DNA of 64,000 nucleotides from Buxus sempervirens (taxonomy: Eukaryota > Streptophyta > Magnoliopsida > Buxales > Buxaceae), in the NCBI GenBank assembly GCA_947561395.2, contig OX387192.1:12002221-12066220 (forward strand), written 5' to 3'. The translations under genes were made by a program, and so were the position numbers. Under the pieces are notes generated by a model. That model searched no databases, was not told where the DNA came from, and saw only the letters and a list, made by a program, of their open reading frames with translations. How positions within the stretch are numbered: the stretch's first letter is position 1; each line of letters starts with the position of its first letter. Positions 23,677 through 34,838 of this stretch are shown here, piece after piece.

Positions 23677-25402
23677 TGTAATACCTTGAAATTGTAAAAA
23701 GGGTAAAATAGTAAATTTGCAATTAAAACTAAAATAATTAATTAAGGACTAGGTGGGTTAGCCTATTTCAATAAAATAAAGGAGGTGCACCTAACCCAAG
23801 TTCTATATGGATTTGGGGTAGAATAGTAATTAGGCAAACAAAAACCCTACTATAAATACTAATTTTAAAATCAAATTAGGATCTTTTCATATTCTCTGAT
23901 TGATTTGGGTGTGTGGTGATTTGGAGGAACCCTAGGGAGTTGCTGCCTTGCTGGATATGTGATTCTTGAGGAAGGAGAGTTTTGAAGAGCAAATTCAACT
24001 GATTTTGATAACAAGATTATATATCTATAGATTTCAAGTTGTTTGTAGAATCCTAACCAAGGAAATTATGCCTAAACCTAATTCTGAAAATTTCTGAAAG
24101 CATGAGATGATGTGTAATAGTAATCTTTTGATGAATATATACAAAACCCATGATCTACATTGCGAATTATTGCACATTTGCATGATTGTATGAAATTCAT
24201 AGAAAATATGCATGGTAGGTGTGAATTTCTATTCCATGAGTTAAACTTTATTTTTATTCATGGGTTTTGCTTCAAACATGTCTAGAAATATGCTACTAGG
24301 CTTATATGTATAAGTGTTTGATTGTTTGAATGAAAACACGAAATTTTGGTACGAAACCTAAACTAGGAAATTTAGGATTTCAATGGTGAAGTAGCTATAT
24401 TTTAATCCAGGTGAATTTGATGCACATGGATAGTTAGGAAGTTGCTACTGGATGCTTAGAAACATGTTAGAATCAATGAATTTGGAGAAAATCAAGTTGA
24501 ATAGCTTGAAAACCTGATGTATGGAAATTTATGAGCAGGCACTTGATGAACGCTCGAGCGTTGCATTAGGCGCTAAGGTACTCCATGATGCAAAGATAAA
24601 TATCTCTAGAGGTTACACACACTTTCACTGCATTTATTACATGCTTCATTGTGTTTGACATTGAGTATTTTGGTGTGATTCTTTCATATAGAGTTTTCTT
24701 ATGGAAATCATACATATAGACCACATATAGAGATATTAGGGGTCTTTCATGCAAATTTGCACTTTGTTATTGTCTTGTTTTAATTATTCGCCTAACATGT
24801 TATACTTGTTCTGTTTATGTTCATATTGATTATGTTTTAAGGGTATAGTTCTACAATTGGAGCTCTGCATGGGACTTGATCTATAGAAGTGATACCTACT
24901 GGGTTATTTGATCATTCCCTACTATATTTTTCAGGTGTGTATGATGCAGCACATGAGGAGCAGGACGATGTGTAGGATGTGGACATGTTTCCACGTGCAT
25001 GGCGTCAACGTAGTCTACCTAGAGTAGTAGTTGATTAGCATTTCTATTTGATGTCATATGCTAGTAGTGTAGGGATTATTTTGTATTTCTTTTACTTGTG
25101 GAGTTATTATTAGTGGATTATTTATTATTCATGCGTAATCTGATATTATTTCAATTAATGCATATTGAATTTAGTTGTCTTAAATGTGCATTGGTATTTA
25201 AATTTTGTTTTCTTCTGAAATTTTTAATTGTACGGATATATTGTACATCAAGCACATGAAAGTTGAGTTTTGCTTTGGTTTTCACATTGGGGTGTGTGGA
25301 AACTGCAGTTACATCCTAGTATCCATATCACCCCATTTCCCTTAATATTTATCAGTTAAATAATTATAGGGATAATATAAGTATAAATTTCAAGGCGTGA
25401 CA
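23677..25402. mobile_element. Solo LTR, Ty3/gypsy type (about 1.7 kb)
   Basis: It begins TGTAATACCTTGAAATT and ends AAATTTCAAGGCGTGACA, the paired TG...CA ends with a short inverted repeat typical of plant gypsy LTRs. The flanking 5-mers ATGGG (23672-23676) and ATGAG (25403-25407) form a 5-bp target duplication with one difference. A TATA-like CTATAAATAC lies near 23851. No internal region or second LTR remains, so it is a solo LTR formed by recombination. Confidence 0.85.
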
Positions 25403-25760
25403 ATGAGGACCATCTTATCAGCCTAGTTATGTATATGGATATGATTATGGTTATAAGCATATAGGCTATGGGCATAGCTAAGAGGGATCATCTTCTCAAT
25501 CCTCATTTTATGGGCAGCAGATGGGTCAATATGGCGATGTTGGAGGTTACCATGGGTCCATTTCAGTATAATATGAGCAGTTTAGAAGGGAGTATGAGGC
25601 ATGGTATCAAAATATATGGATTGGGCCTATTATTGTTAGCATGTTCAGACTTGCATAGTGTGCTATTGGCTAATTATGAAGAAACTGAAGCTGATCCTAC
25701 ATGTGACTCCTTATGGTATTGAAGATGCAATAAGGCAACTTTGGAACCAGATATTTGTAT
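25403..25760 (+). pseudogene. hAT 1 tail, part 2
   Basis: This continues the low-complexity tail cut by the solo LTR. In one frame it reads SYVYGYDYGYKHIGYGHS, then SSSQSSFYGQQMGQYGDVGG and YEQFRREYEAWYQNIWIGP. The last part resembles the end of a hAT protein. Stops are present. The stretch 25761-26097 is AT-rich 3' sequence leading to the putative terminal repeat. Confidence 0.45.
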
Positions 25761-26097
25761 GCATTATGGAAGATTTTATGTATTGTTGTCTTAAGTTTTA
25801 TATGGATGAATTTTTCAACTTTATTTATTAGTTTATCTAGCCTATTATACCTTTTTTTAATCTTTAGCTAGTGCTTACAAAGTTTTCATTCATCTTCACG
25901 TATGCCTATAATGCACCAATATTCTCTGTGTAGACCTATAATGTCAAAAACATGTTTATTTGTCATATTTTTAGCTTATCTTTCTATCTAGATAGGTTTT
26001 GTTTTATGTATCCACCATTTTATAGCGTATCCCATACATAACCTGATATTTATCAACTTTTCAATCGGTCGATACGGCACACTGGCATGATATTTTG

Positions 26098-27683
26098 AAC
26101 CATGATCGAAAGAGTGGCAGTCCTAGATGCAGGTTTGGCCCTCGCAACCTTTTGTTCATTGATCTCCTCAGAGTTTTACGGCTACCGGGTGGGGGGAAAT
26201 TCTAAGAAGCTGGGAGACCATGGTAGTCTAGAGGCTTCTAACATGTATTTTATGGTTATTCGTGAGTGATAAAGGTGGCATAGTTTTGATGCATCCCATT
26301 TCTAATTACAAACTCTTCATACCAGAAACACTACTTGTCAAATCAACAGATTAAAATAAGACCCATAAAATAAAATTGTAAAATGCATAAAAAAATGTTA
26401 TGCAAACAAGTTTCCAAAATTAAGTAAACAAATTAAATTCAAATAGAAAAAATGTAACAGTCGAATAAGAAAGTAATGAATAGGGTCATAAAAAAAATTT
26501 GAAAATTCCCTCAAAATTAAGTGTTCTGATTTGTTGCAAAACAATAACCATTAGATCATCAATGTGAAGAGCACGGGGGGAGAAGAGAGAGAGAGAGAGA
26601 GCTGAGAGGTTCGAGGTAAAAAAAAGGGGGAAAACAAGAGTTTTTAAACCCTGACCTTTTAATTGATTGATTATACAAATAGAGAAAGAGAGAAAGGAAG
26701 GAAGATTTTCAAAAGAATAATAATAATAACAAAAACATACCTGCCACGAAAGCTGAGTGTCACAAGTTCTTGATAAAAAATAATGTTGTAAATTTTGTTA
26801 TGATGACAGCCAAATTTATGTTCTTAAATCATCAAAAACCCTGATCCCTCTCATTCCCTTTATCCTTTTTCCCCTTTTCAAGTCAATCCCTTCTTCAAAT
26901 GCAATTTCCATTTCATTTTACTTTATTTTTTTAACTCTACTCACTGAAATAAAATATATAAGTTAAAAGGCTGTACAAGTGGCTTCTCATATCTCATGGG
27001 TCCCATGTGTCCTTTGTACCTTTTTTTTTCCCCTCTTTCATATTTATAATTCAATACTCTATCAACCATTAAAGAATTAATATAACATAATAAAATTTAT
27101 AAGTTTTTAGGCTGTGGTTGCCGCTCATGGTGTGAACCCTTCAGCCAAGGGATGTTAAAACGTGAAATGCGTATGATATTTCAAACAGCTACTTGACTGA
27201 GGTGTAGGGCTCATGCTGCCTTGCATTACTGAATTGTGCCGCATGCCTCACATTATACACGAGAGCGTTGAAGTATAAGCCATCACTATCATAAAAACAC
27301 TGGTGGAATTGAGGGAAACTCTTTCCAGTATAGGTTTTGATAGGAAACAAATCCAATACACGAATATATGTACAAACAAATACATATACATGACATGGAC
27401 ATGCATACACATATTTGTGTTTATTTATGTATTTATTTATTTATTTTTTACATGAAATATATATTGTTCAGGGAACAGCTAACCAAAGTAACCATTATGA
27501 AACAAAGTGAAATGCCACTTTTAGAGTTTCAGTCAAATATCATCTAAAGGAGTCTCAAATTGAGTCTGCAGAAGAACTTTCAAGAATTCCATCTTTCTTT
27601 GCGCAGATGGGTATAAATGCACCTCCAACAAAAACTAGTCCTAAGGAACAACCATTATACACAAATTATTTCCAGAAAAATAC
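26098..27683. other. NTH1 intron sequence with an AG microsatellite
   Basis: AT-rich intron between hAT 1 and the 27684-27749 exon. An (AG)n stretch with neighbouring purine runs lies at 26580-26610. The minus-strand frames at 27189-27410 and near 27490-27650 are short and not recognised. No transposon structure is seen. Confidence 0.5.
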
Positions 27684-27749
27684 CTTTTGGGCTAGTGGAA
27701 GAAACCTCACTTCCAGTTGTAAGCACATTTCTGGAGGGTTCTGATGGTT
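27684..27749 (-). CDS. NTH1: NTH1 exon, N-terminal linker (22 residues)
   Basis: A 66-nt interval is bounded by a strong acceptor (CATTACTCTGCAG) and a donor (CCAAAAG|GTATTTTT). With the G left by the exon at 44323-44386 it reads EPSEPSRNVLTTGSEVSSTS, then PK, and leaves one G for the 561-679 exon. Both sides are phase 1, so the exon can be kept or skipped without changing frame. It is Ser/Thr-rich and falls in the poorly conserved linker between the DIEEFAY block and the [13 protein letters not shown] block, so sequence similarity alone does not prove it. The open frame also continues upstream as a hydrophobic stretch (about 27790-27860) that I do not include. Confidence 0.55.
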
Positions 27750-29183
27750 CTGCAGAGTAATGTTCACAAGAGAACATTTCAGAGTCAACAGTAAAAACAA
27801 AGAACCAAATGAACAAGAGCAAGCTTAGTGCAAGGGACACACCCAAAAAAACATGCTTAACCCTGCACAAGTATGCATAAATACACATACAGGCGCATAT
27901 AACATGGATACACACACATGCATGGATGCATTTACATACACATGCACATGCACACGCAAACAAATTATTGTATTAAATTCCATGCGTGCATGCACATATA
28001 ATGGATATGCACAAGCATGGGCGCATTCACATGCACAATGACACGCGCATGCAAACGAGTAAATGTCATGACATGTCACTAGATATTGCCAACATGTCAT
28101 AATATATGGGAATATATGAAAATTTCACAAAATGCCACCTATTTGAATTGACATTTCACTATGAATTTAGGTAAATCCATGTCTTTCTCTTTCAAATGCT
28201 TCCAAAATTATTCTTGCAATATTTTTTGTGGTTTGTCACAAGGATTGGAGCGTTTGTACTATGCTATTTGGGAATTTTCATTATATACACACATATATAC
28301 GTGCAGAAAGAGAGAGAGACACATATAGAGATAGAGAGAAAGGGAGGGAGGAAAGAAGAGAGAAAACCTTTTACAATGCAAATCAACATATAAGCAGAAC
28401 CAGCTGTGAACATCTATGTATCAAAACCATTGATGTCCTTGCTACAAAATTATTATAAACAAAGTATGTACTTGCGCTGTGAGAGCATTGATTGATGCAT
28501 TCTTGATTTTTCTCTTTCACCTATCATTTCCTCAACTGCATAAAAATATTAATTATTACTATACCCTAATAAAGAAAAAGCTTTTTGGGCACCATAATAT
28601 ATCACTTGAGTATACTTTTAAAACACCATATATGGTTGTACACATTACAAACCATGTGATGCAACTGATTATATGTGGAACAGTTTTCGAAGAGTAAAAA
28701 CAAAATTCATTACTTTCAGTAGAAGACAATTTACTACCCATCAGCACATGTTAACCTGATATAAGCATATTAATAAAATAAGGGAAAACACAATTAAAAC
28801 AGAAAATAAGCAAAAGCAGCATAACTATGAAGAAAAAGAAAATAAATAAAAAGATAAAACCATATTGCAAGTATTAATAATTCCCAAGAAACTTGAACAA
28901 CCAGTACCATATTATCCCAATCCAAATGACAACAAATGATCATCCCACAGTGCGAACTTCAAATAAGTGGAAACTGTTTGCCACTATAAATTTATCAGGA
29001 AAAAAAAAACGCTCAAAAGCCCCTCTAAGAAGAAAAATATGAAGCAATAATGGAAAATGAAACACCATTATTGCATGAGTGTGCCATGGAGCTGCGGTAC
29101 ATGACTAACCATTACTACAAGAAACCGACAGACTGCCAACTGAACAGGCATCAATGCTAAAATCCGGGCCATCAAATTATGAG
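27750..29183. other. NTH1 intron sequence with CA/TG-rich low complexity
   Basis: The stretch 27870-28060 is an imperfect alternating purine-pyrimidine repeat (CACATGCA, CATACACA and similar). A purine-rich run (GAGAGAGACACA and AGGGAGGGAGG) lies at 28306-28365. The rest is AT-rich with no recognised gene or transposon. Confidence 0.5.
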
Positions 29184-29384
29184 GATGTTTGGTGACAATT
29201 TCAAATAGAGTTTTCCTGTTTTTAAAAACAAAAATCCAAAAATGTGTTTGGTAAGCAAGGTTTTCAAATCATTTAAAAAAAACAATTGAGAATAAGCCTG
29301 GTTTCAAAAAAAGAGAAAATTTCGGTTTTGAAAATCGACAAATCATGTTTCTGCTACTTCTGACTGCATTTATGTAATTTTTTT

Positions 29385-30326
29385 AGTTTAACTCCTACAC
29401 ACCTAGCGCTCATCCCTCTTCCTCACAATCACAGAAAAACACAAAGGAAGCTAAGAGAACCAAGCAGCAAAGAAATCCACATTCCACGGTTTCCTTGTGT
29501 TCGATGATCTGGTTCTACTCTTTCATTTTCGTTTTTAGGCGGATTCATCAAGGTCACCAATCTCTAGTACTTGATTAGGGCTTTTTGTATTTCTAGTTTG
29601 TATTTATTTTTGTTCAGATTGATTCACCTTCATAAACGGGCACTAAAATACTGTTAGATTCAGCACCAATCTTATTGTATTTAGGTCTCATGATTTATAG
29701 ATCTCAGATGTATGGATTCTAGTTTCGTTTCTATTTAGATTTATTTTCATTTACTTTTGTTTAACTGTGTTTCTGATCACATTATGCACAAGCACCTTCA
29801 GATCTCTTCTTACTCTATGAGCTTTGGAAGTTTGAAAATTTTTTCTTTACCAATGACCTTATTATTCCCATAACAGTTTTGTCGGCATTTGGCTTCTACT
29901 GAGGATCCATTGCTTGTGAACCGTTTTTCCTGTATGACTATGGCTTTTGAAGCGTTGATAAAAGAAAGATTATTCATGTTTGCCAAATCTGTTTTGTTGC
30001 TTGCAGGGGGTTGTTGTGGTCTGACTCTGAATATGCAATGTTGTGTTTGGGGTCTGAGTATACAATGTTGTGTTTGTGTCAGGTGTTTCACTTGTTTTAA
30101 GCTTTTCAAGAGTGATCATCTCAAATCCTAGTCCTAGATTAAAAGGTTAACCTCAATACATGCTCAAATTAGAAAGCTTAGAAAAAAAATTATTTATAGC
30201 ATCAGTATTATATAGAAGTCATTGGAATGCCCATCTGAAAAGTAATCTCAGACAACCAAATTGAAGGAACTGTTCACAGTTAATCACTTCCTAAAATGTT
30301 TGAAATTTCTTCTTGTAGATGATAGG
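29385..30326. other. Possible 5' leader of the Harbinger element, no ORF recognised
   Basis: The stretch 29395-29640 resembles a plant 5' untranslated region (CT-rich, with CACAAAGGAAGC and GATTAGGGCTTTTTG). It lies in the expected place for an element promoter. I see no coding sequence that I recognise. The assignment is inference only. Confidence 0.3.
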
Positions 30327-30966
30327 GTGTGGCTGGGTCTTGCCTTGAGATAAAAATTGCAATGAAGTTCATACATAAATGGCGTTTTAGGGGAATGGGG
30401 AAGCAACTTTACAAGTGTATTTGCATGCAGTGATGTGGGGAATTTGGAATTTGGAATTTTGGAGTGAGTGATGGGAGAAAAATTGAAAATATCTACTCTA
30501 CTCCTCAAGCAAACTTGAAAATTTCTAGTATACTCAAGCAGTGTCACTCAAGCAGTGTCATTGATGATATGATATATTCATGGTAGCTAGTTAGGTTCAT
30601 GCTATCAAGAAATTCAAGGATGTGTCTAAAATCTTGATCATTAGGGACTAGAGTGTGGCTGGGTCTTGCCTTGAGATAAAAATTGAAATGAAGTTCTTAC
30701 ATAAATGGCATTTTAGGGGAATGGGGAAGCAACTTTAAAAGTGTATTTGCATGCAGTGATGTGGGGAATTTGGAATTTGGAATTTTGGAGGGAGTGATGG
30801 GAGAAAACTTGAAAATTTCTAGTCTACTCCTCAAGCAAACTTGAAAATTTCTAGTATACTCAAGCAATGTCATTGATGATATGATATATTCATGGCAGCT
30901 AGTTAGGTTCATGCTATCAAGGAATTCAAGGATGTGTCTAGAATCTTGATCATGAGGGACTCGAGT
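30327..30966. repeat. 326-bp tandem duplication
   Basis: The unit starting GTGTGGCTGGGTCTTGCC occurs at 30327 and again at 30653. The two units are very similar through GATCAT and AGGGACT near their ends. The first also has a short internal repeat, CACTCAAGCAGTGTCA. Neither unit encodes a protein I recognise. Confidence 0.9.
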
Positions 30967-31483
30967 TAGCTTGGCTTCTCTAGCTTCTCCACTCTTCTAT
31001 CATCTTTGATCAGATTCTTTCTTCACATGAATTGATATCGTCAATGGCTACTCCCTTGGAAATCTGGTGGGTTCTAGAGTTAATGGTGTTTTTTTAGATG
31101 ACAAGGGCAATATAATCTTATTTAATGTTCTGCATACTAGGACAGGGAGATGCATTAAAGCTGAACTTGAGGAAATATTGTTCTTTCTGAAGAAAGTGAG
31201 GAGACCGGATATAGTCCTGTAGTGAAAGGTCATTCATCCACCATTATCTCAATTGGGCTAGAAGTTGCATTGTCAAATGATGGAGGTTACAAATTGGATT
31301 TTATTATTCAAATGATACTCACCTTTGATAAACACATCTTAAATTTTGAAGAAGGTAATTCCTTTAGCACACCAATGGATTGCTAAATGAAAATATGTGG
31401 AATGCATCTAGGTTGCAACTCCAAGTGGGATCTATGGATCCATCTCTTTCAACCCAAATTAAAGGGAGTCGAGAAACCTAATC

Positions 31484-31890
31484 TTATTTGGAGGACTCAG
31501 AAGTTGTTGGAAGAAGTAAGAAGAAGTCAGAAATCATTGAGGTGCTAATCAGTTCTTGCAACCAAGAGTCTGTATCAGTACTTCCCATTATTGGTTTTGG
31601 CGGCCTTGGTAAGACCACACTAGCTAAATTGGTCTGCAATGATGAGTTGGTGGTGAGGTATTTTGACATTAGAATTTGGGTTTGTCTCTGATAACTTTCA
31701 TGTCACCACAATTTTAAGCAAAATCTACAAGTATGTCACTAAAAGTAACATAAAAAGCAGAGATTTGATAGTACAGATTCTTCAAGAAAAGCTCAGTGGG
31801 AGTGTTAGATGACGTCTAGAATGAGGATAATGAGTGGAAAGATTTGAAAGCACCACTGGTATTTGGTGCAAGTGGAAGCAAAATTAAAAT
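31484..31890 (+). pseudogene. NB-ARC (CC-NBS-LRR type) resistance-gene fragment
   Basis: The frame 31488-31691 contains SVLPIIGFGGLGKTTLAKLV, the P-loop of the NB-ARC ATPase, preceded by SEVVGRSKKKSEIIEVL, the block before the P-loop in non-TIR plant NLRs. After breaks, the sequence continues with RIWVCL and DNFHVTTILSKIYK, then VLDDV and NEDNEWKDLKAPLVFGASGS, the kinase-2 region and the start of RNBS-B. There is no coiled coil, LRR or start codon, and stops are present. It is a short remnant of an immune receptor gene inside the interval bounded by the Harbinger ends. Confidence 0.85.
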
Positions 31891-32550
31891 GAAATGCAAT
31901 TTGTTTGATGTAGTTTAAAATTCCTCATAAAAGATTAAACCTTGGCAACCTCTCTATGTAGTGCAACTGCCATCCCATTTATAGACTCAAGGCCTTGTTT
32001 TGTGCTTACTCTTTTATGCTCAAAAGAACACAAAGGGAATATTTAAACAACTTAGATTTTTCCCTTTGTTCTTGTCTTTTAATTTTTTCATTTTTTCTCC
32101 TTGTCTTATTACGAAGAATTTCTTGTATGTAAACACCAAAAAAGTGGCTATTTCTTTTGGAAATATATAGAGTCCCGAAGTAGTATGAAACCCAATAGAT
32201 AAGAAGAAATTTATGGTGGCTAGTTGGCAATGCTATCTCTTGTGTAACAACTTTTGGTTAGCCTGCTTTTCGACAACCTGTGACCCAAGCTCACCCATCT
32301 GTCCTATGTAACTTAGAAGTCTTAATAAAATCATTGTTCTTGTTTGTTATGATTTTGTTGGTTCCTTACATAAAATCAATGTCCATGAAATTTATCCATT
32401 AGTAATCTGCTTTATAACTTATATGACATGTTCAATTGTTGCCAACTTATATGGTTTGAATTCTAAAAAACTGAGAGAACATACTTTATAAATATTCTCC
32501 CACTATATCCTAATATGTTGGCTATAATCCTAATATATCTATGTTGACTA
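31891..32550. other. AT-rich stretch between NB-ARC remnant and Harbinger ORF1
   Basis: No coding sequence, repeat or splice signal that I can support. It may be 5' sequence of the Harbinger ORF1 or unrelated sequence. Confidence 0.4.
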
Positions 32551-32554
32551 GAGA

Positions 32555-33503
32555 TACTGACCTTGAAGAGGTTGAAGCTGCCACTTGGACAACAAAAAAT
32601 GAGCAAGTATTTATCGAACTTATTGGTTGACCATGGAAAAAGAGGAAATAGGCCTACATGGGATGAGTTCTTTCAAAGATCAGAAAATAAGTATACAAAA
32701 GATCAATTGAAGAAAAAGTATAATAATCTAAAGGTAAAATATAGGGATTTCAAGCTAGTGGAAAAAGAAAGTGGATTTTGGTGGGACCCAAAAATAAAGA
32801 ATGTCATTGCCTAGGATGAGAAATGGGAAAATTATATAAATGTAGATATCACTCAATCCATCTTAAATATACATTAATTCAATATTATTTTATTTTAATA
32901 CTTTATATTTTGATTAACATACAAATTTGCAAATATTAGGCAAATCCGAATGCAAAAAAACTACATAGGTCAGGGTGCCCAATGTATCCAGAGCTATGTA
33001 TCATGTATGATGATACAAGTGGAGAAGGATACAAGACTATCCTTCTCTTAATTTTAATAAAATTGTATTTACCTATCAGAAAAAAAAATACAATGGATCC
33101 TCCACCTAGTGAGGATGAGTTCCATTTAGAGGATATCAATGTGGTGGTGAAGTCTACTAATGATGTCAAGGAGGATGATCCTATTTTGGATGATGCCCCA
33201 CAAAGGATACAGCTAGTAGTAGCAAAACAAAGAAAGGAGTCAAGGACTATAGAGTTGTCTAATTCAATTCGTATGATTGCTGAAGCATATATGGCTATAG
33301 CCACTACATTGACTCGATTGGCACCCAAGTACACAATTGGTGAATGTATTAAATGCCTTGAACAGATGGACGGTTGGACACTTGATGGGACATTAAGGCA
33401 ATCGAGAAGTTTCAATCCAAAGGTTGGAGAGAAGCTTTTATGGAAATGTCAACAAAAGGGAGCGCCATTTGGTTGGCTTCTCTACACTAAACTTTTTAGA
33501 TAA
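32555..33503 (+). pseudogene. Harbinger ORF1: Myb/SANT-like DNA-binding protein
   Basis: The first segment reads ATWTTKNEQVFIELI, then GKRGNRPTWDEFFQRSENKY, KKKYNNLKVKYRDFKLVEKE and SGFWWDPKIKNVIA. This is the Myb/SANT-like domain of plant PIF/Harbinger ORF1. After a likely intron (about 32850-32938) the frame from 32982 has MYPELCIMYDDTSGEGYKT, the conserved block that follows the domain. The C-terminal frame reaches a stop at 33503 with EAYMAIATTLTRLAPKYTIG. ORF1 and the transposase act together on the element ends. There are breaks in the first segment (a frame change near 32615 and a stop near 32814), so it is probably inactive. Confidence 0.75.
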
Positions 33504-33904
33504 TAATTTTCCTTTAAGCTTTACCAATGACCCTGTTTTATATTGATGGTTTTTGTTAAAATTAAACACCTTTTTTAAAAGGATGATGTTTTAGGGCATT
33601 ATTTTTAGAGGATATTATTTTTGACTCTTTCTACTATATTGGTGATTCCTTTGTTGTGGTAAATTTTTTTTTTTTTTTTTTTTTGCTTTTCTTGTTGATT
33701 ACTAACTTCTATGTTGATTGTTACTTTCGTATGTTTTTGATATGGTGGTTTGGTTGGCATGAATGATTTATTAAACTTATTATAGATGATGTGGCGTAAT
33801 GTAGTTTAAATAAATTCCTTATTCTTCAGGTACATGTTTGTATATAGTGATTTTTTTTCTTATGTAAATGTTATAAGATGATCTTTTTACTTGTAACAAA
33901 AATA
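33504..33904. other. Spacer between Harbinger ORF1 and transposase
   Basis: AT-rich, with a T run of about 24 nt at 33661-33684. No gene is seen. Confidence 0.5.
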
Positions 33905-34430
33905 ATGGATTCAAACAGGGAATCAAAAGTGGATTCAGAGAGTGACTCTATTGTGTTATATGATGATCATTCCCATTTAGATGAAGATTACAAGTATATA
34001 GAATCAGATGAGGAACATGATTTGATGTTTGAAATGGTTGTAACTGTCGTGGCTTTAGATCATTATGATTCACATATTTACAAAGAGCCATATAGAAGTG
34101 ATGATTATATGGGTGCTATGATATATTCAGGATGGAAAGAAGTTTTTTTTATCTCTTTGTCAAATCCTCAAAGAGAAGAATTATTTATGTGGATCACAAT
34201 ATGTGTAAGCCTAGAAGAACAAGTGGCAATGTTTATCATGCCCTTGGACTATAATCAAAGAAATCAAAAGATTGCAAATTGCTTTCAACACTCAAGAGAA
34301 ACTATTTCTAGATACTTTAAGAAGGTGTTAAAAGCTATTCTGCGATTGGGAAAAAATTTATTGTGCCACCATCCTTTAAAGAAACTCCCCATGAAATCCG
34401 CAATAATATGAAGTATTATTCATGATTTTA
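33905..34430 (+). pseudogene. Harbinger transposase, N-terminal part
   Basis: From MDSNRES the frame runs through an acidic N-terminus to LEEQVAMFIMPLDYNQRNQK, then IANCFQHSRETISRYFKKVL, the conserved helix-turn-helix region of plant PIF/Harbinger transposases. A frame change near 34345 is followed by FIVPPSFKETPHEIRNNMKY, the sequence just before the catalytic region. The copia element interrupts the gene just after this, and the next part is at 43053. Confidence 0.8.
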
Positions 34431-34511
34431 GGTAATAAAGAAAGCGTGTCTTATTTAGTGGTATCTAAAATATATCTTTAATTAATTAAAATTTAATAGA
34501 CAATTAATATC

Positions 34512-34834
34512 TGAAACCGAGCAGGAAACAAAAGACAAAAACACTGCAGAGAAAGGGGGAAAACTCAGACTACTTTTCTTACCTTGAAACAAAAGATATA
34601 CAATGTTTTTATAGGCTAGGTTCTGTAACAACAGCGCCTTATTCTAGGAAAGAAATTAAAAAAAAAAAAAAAAAAAGAACTAAATGGAGAGAATCAAGGT
34701 GATTCAAACCATTTTACAGCTATCAATTACAATCAATCAAACAGATATTACAACTGGCAACCATATTTAGAAAACAACCAAATCTGGATTTTATCCTTAT
34801 TTTGGAAAGTAAAGATAATCCAAGATTCTCTACA
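34512..34834 (-). repeat. Ty1/copia 3' LTR
   Basis: A 323-bp terminal repeat, matched by 42750-43055. It includes an A run at 34656-34677 that is much shorter in the other copy. On the minus strand a purine-rich tract (GTTGAGGAG) precedes it, as expected for the polypurine tract that primes the second strand. Confidence 0.85.
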
Positions 34835-34838
34835 CTCC

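Larger units (their letters stand above)
8749..26097 (+). mobile_element. hAT element 1 (DUF659/BED type), expanded by nested insertions
   Basis: The coding pieces lie in hAT transposase order on the plus strand: a BED zinc finger (9506-9720), the DUF659 and RNase-H-like region (9955-11350), the C-terminal dimerisation domain (13440-14350) and a Gly/Tyr-rich tail (23103-25760). The proposed ends are CTAAATATCATATCG at 8749 and its imperfect inverse, ending ATGATATTTTG at 26097. I could not find an 8-bp target duplication, so the limits are tentative. Between the coding pieces sit a short LINE, LINE B containing LINE C, the palindromic hAT 2, a MITE and a solo LTR. The element without insertions would be about 5 kb. 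It lies in NTH1 intron sequence, antisense to the gene. Confidence 0.6.

Noticed and set aside
8741-26105. 8-bp target duplication for hAT 1
   Set aside because: The flanks GAATAGTA and AACCATGA do not match, so the exact ends remain unproved.
27655-27963. 102-residue minus-strand frame with a hydrophobic segment, taken at first as a membrane protein
   Set aside because: Its N-terminal part is encoded by a CA/TG-rich low-complexity stretch. A clear splice acceptor and donor inside it define the 66-nt NTH1 exon instead.
27853-28061. CA/TG-rich frames on both strands
   Set aside because: Low-complexity alternating repeat; open frames are expected by chance.
31048-31233. Possible RNase H-like fragment on the plus strand (GVFLDDKGNIILF)
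   Set aside because: The match is short and lacks the flanking LINE motifs, so it may be chance.
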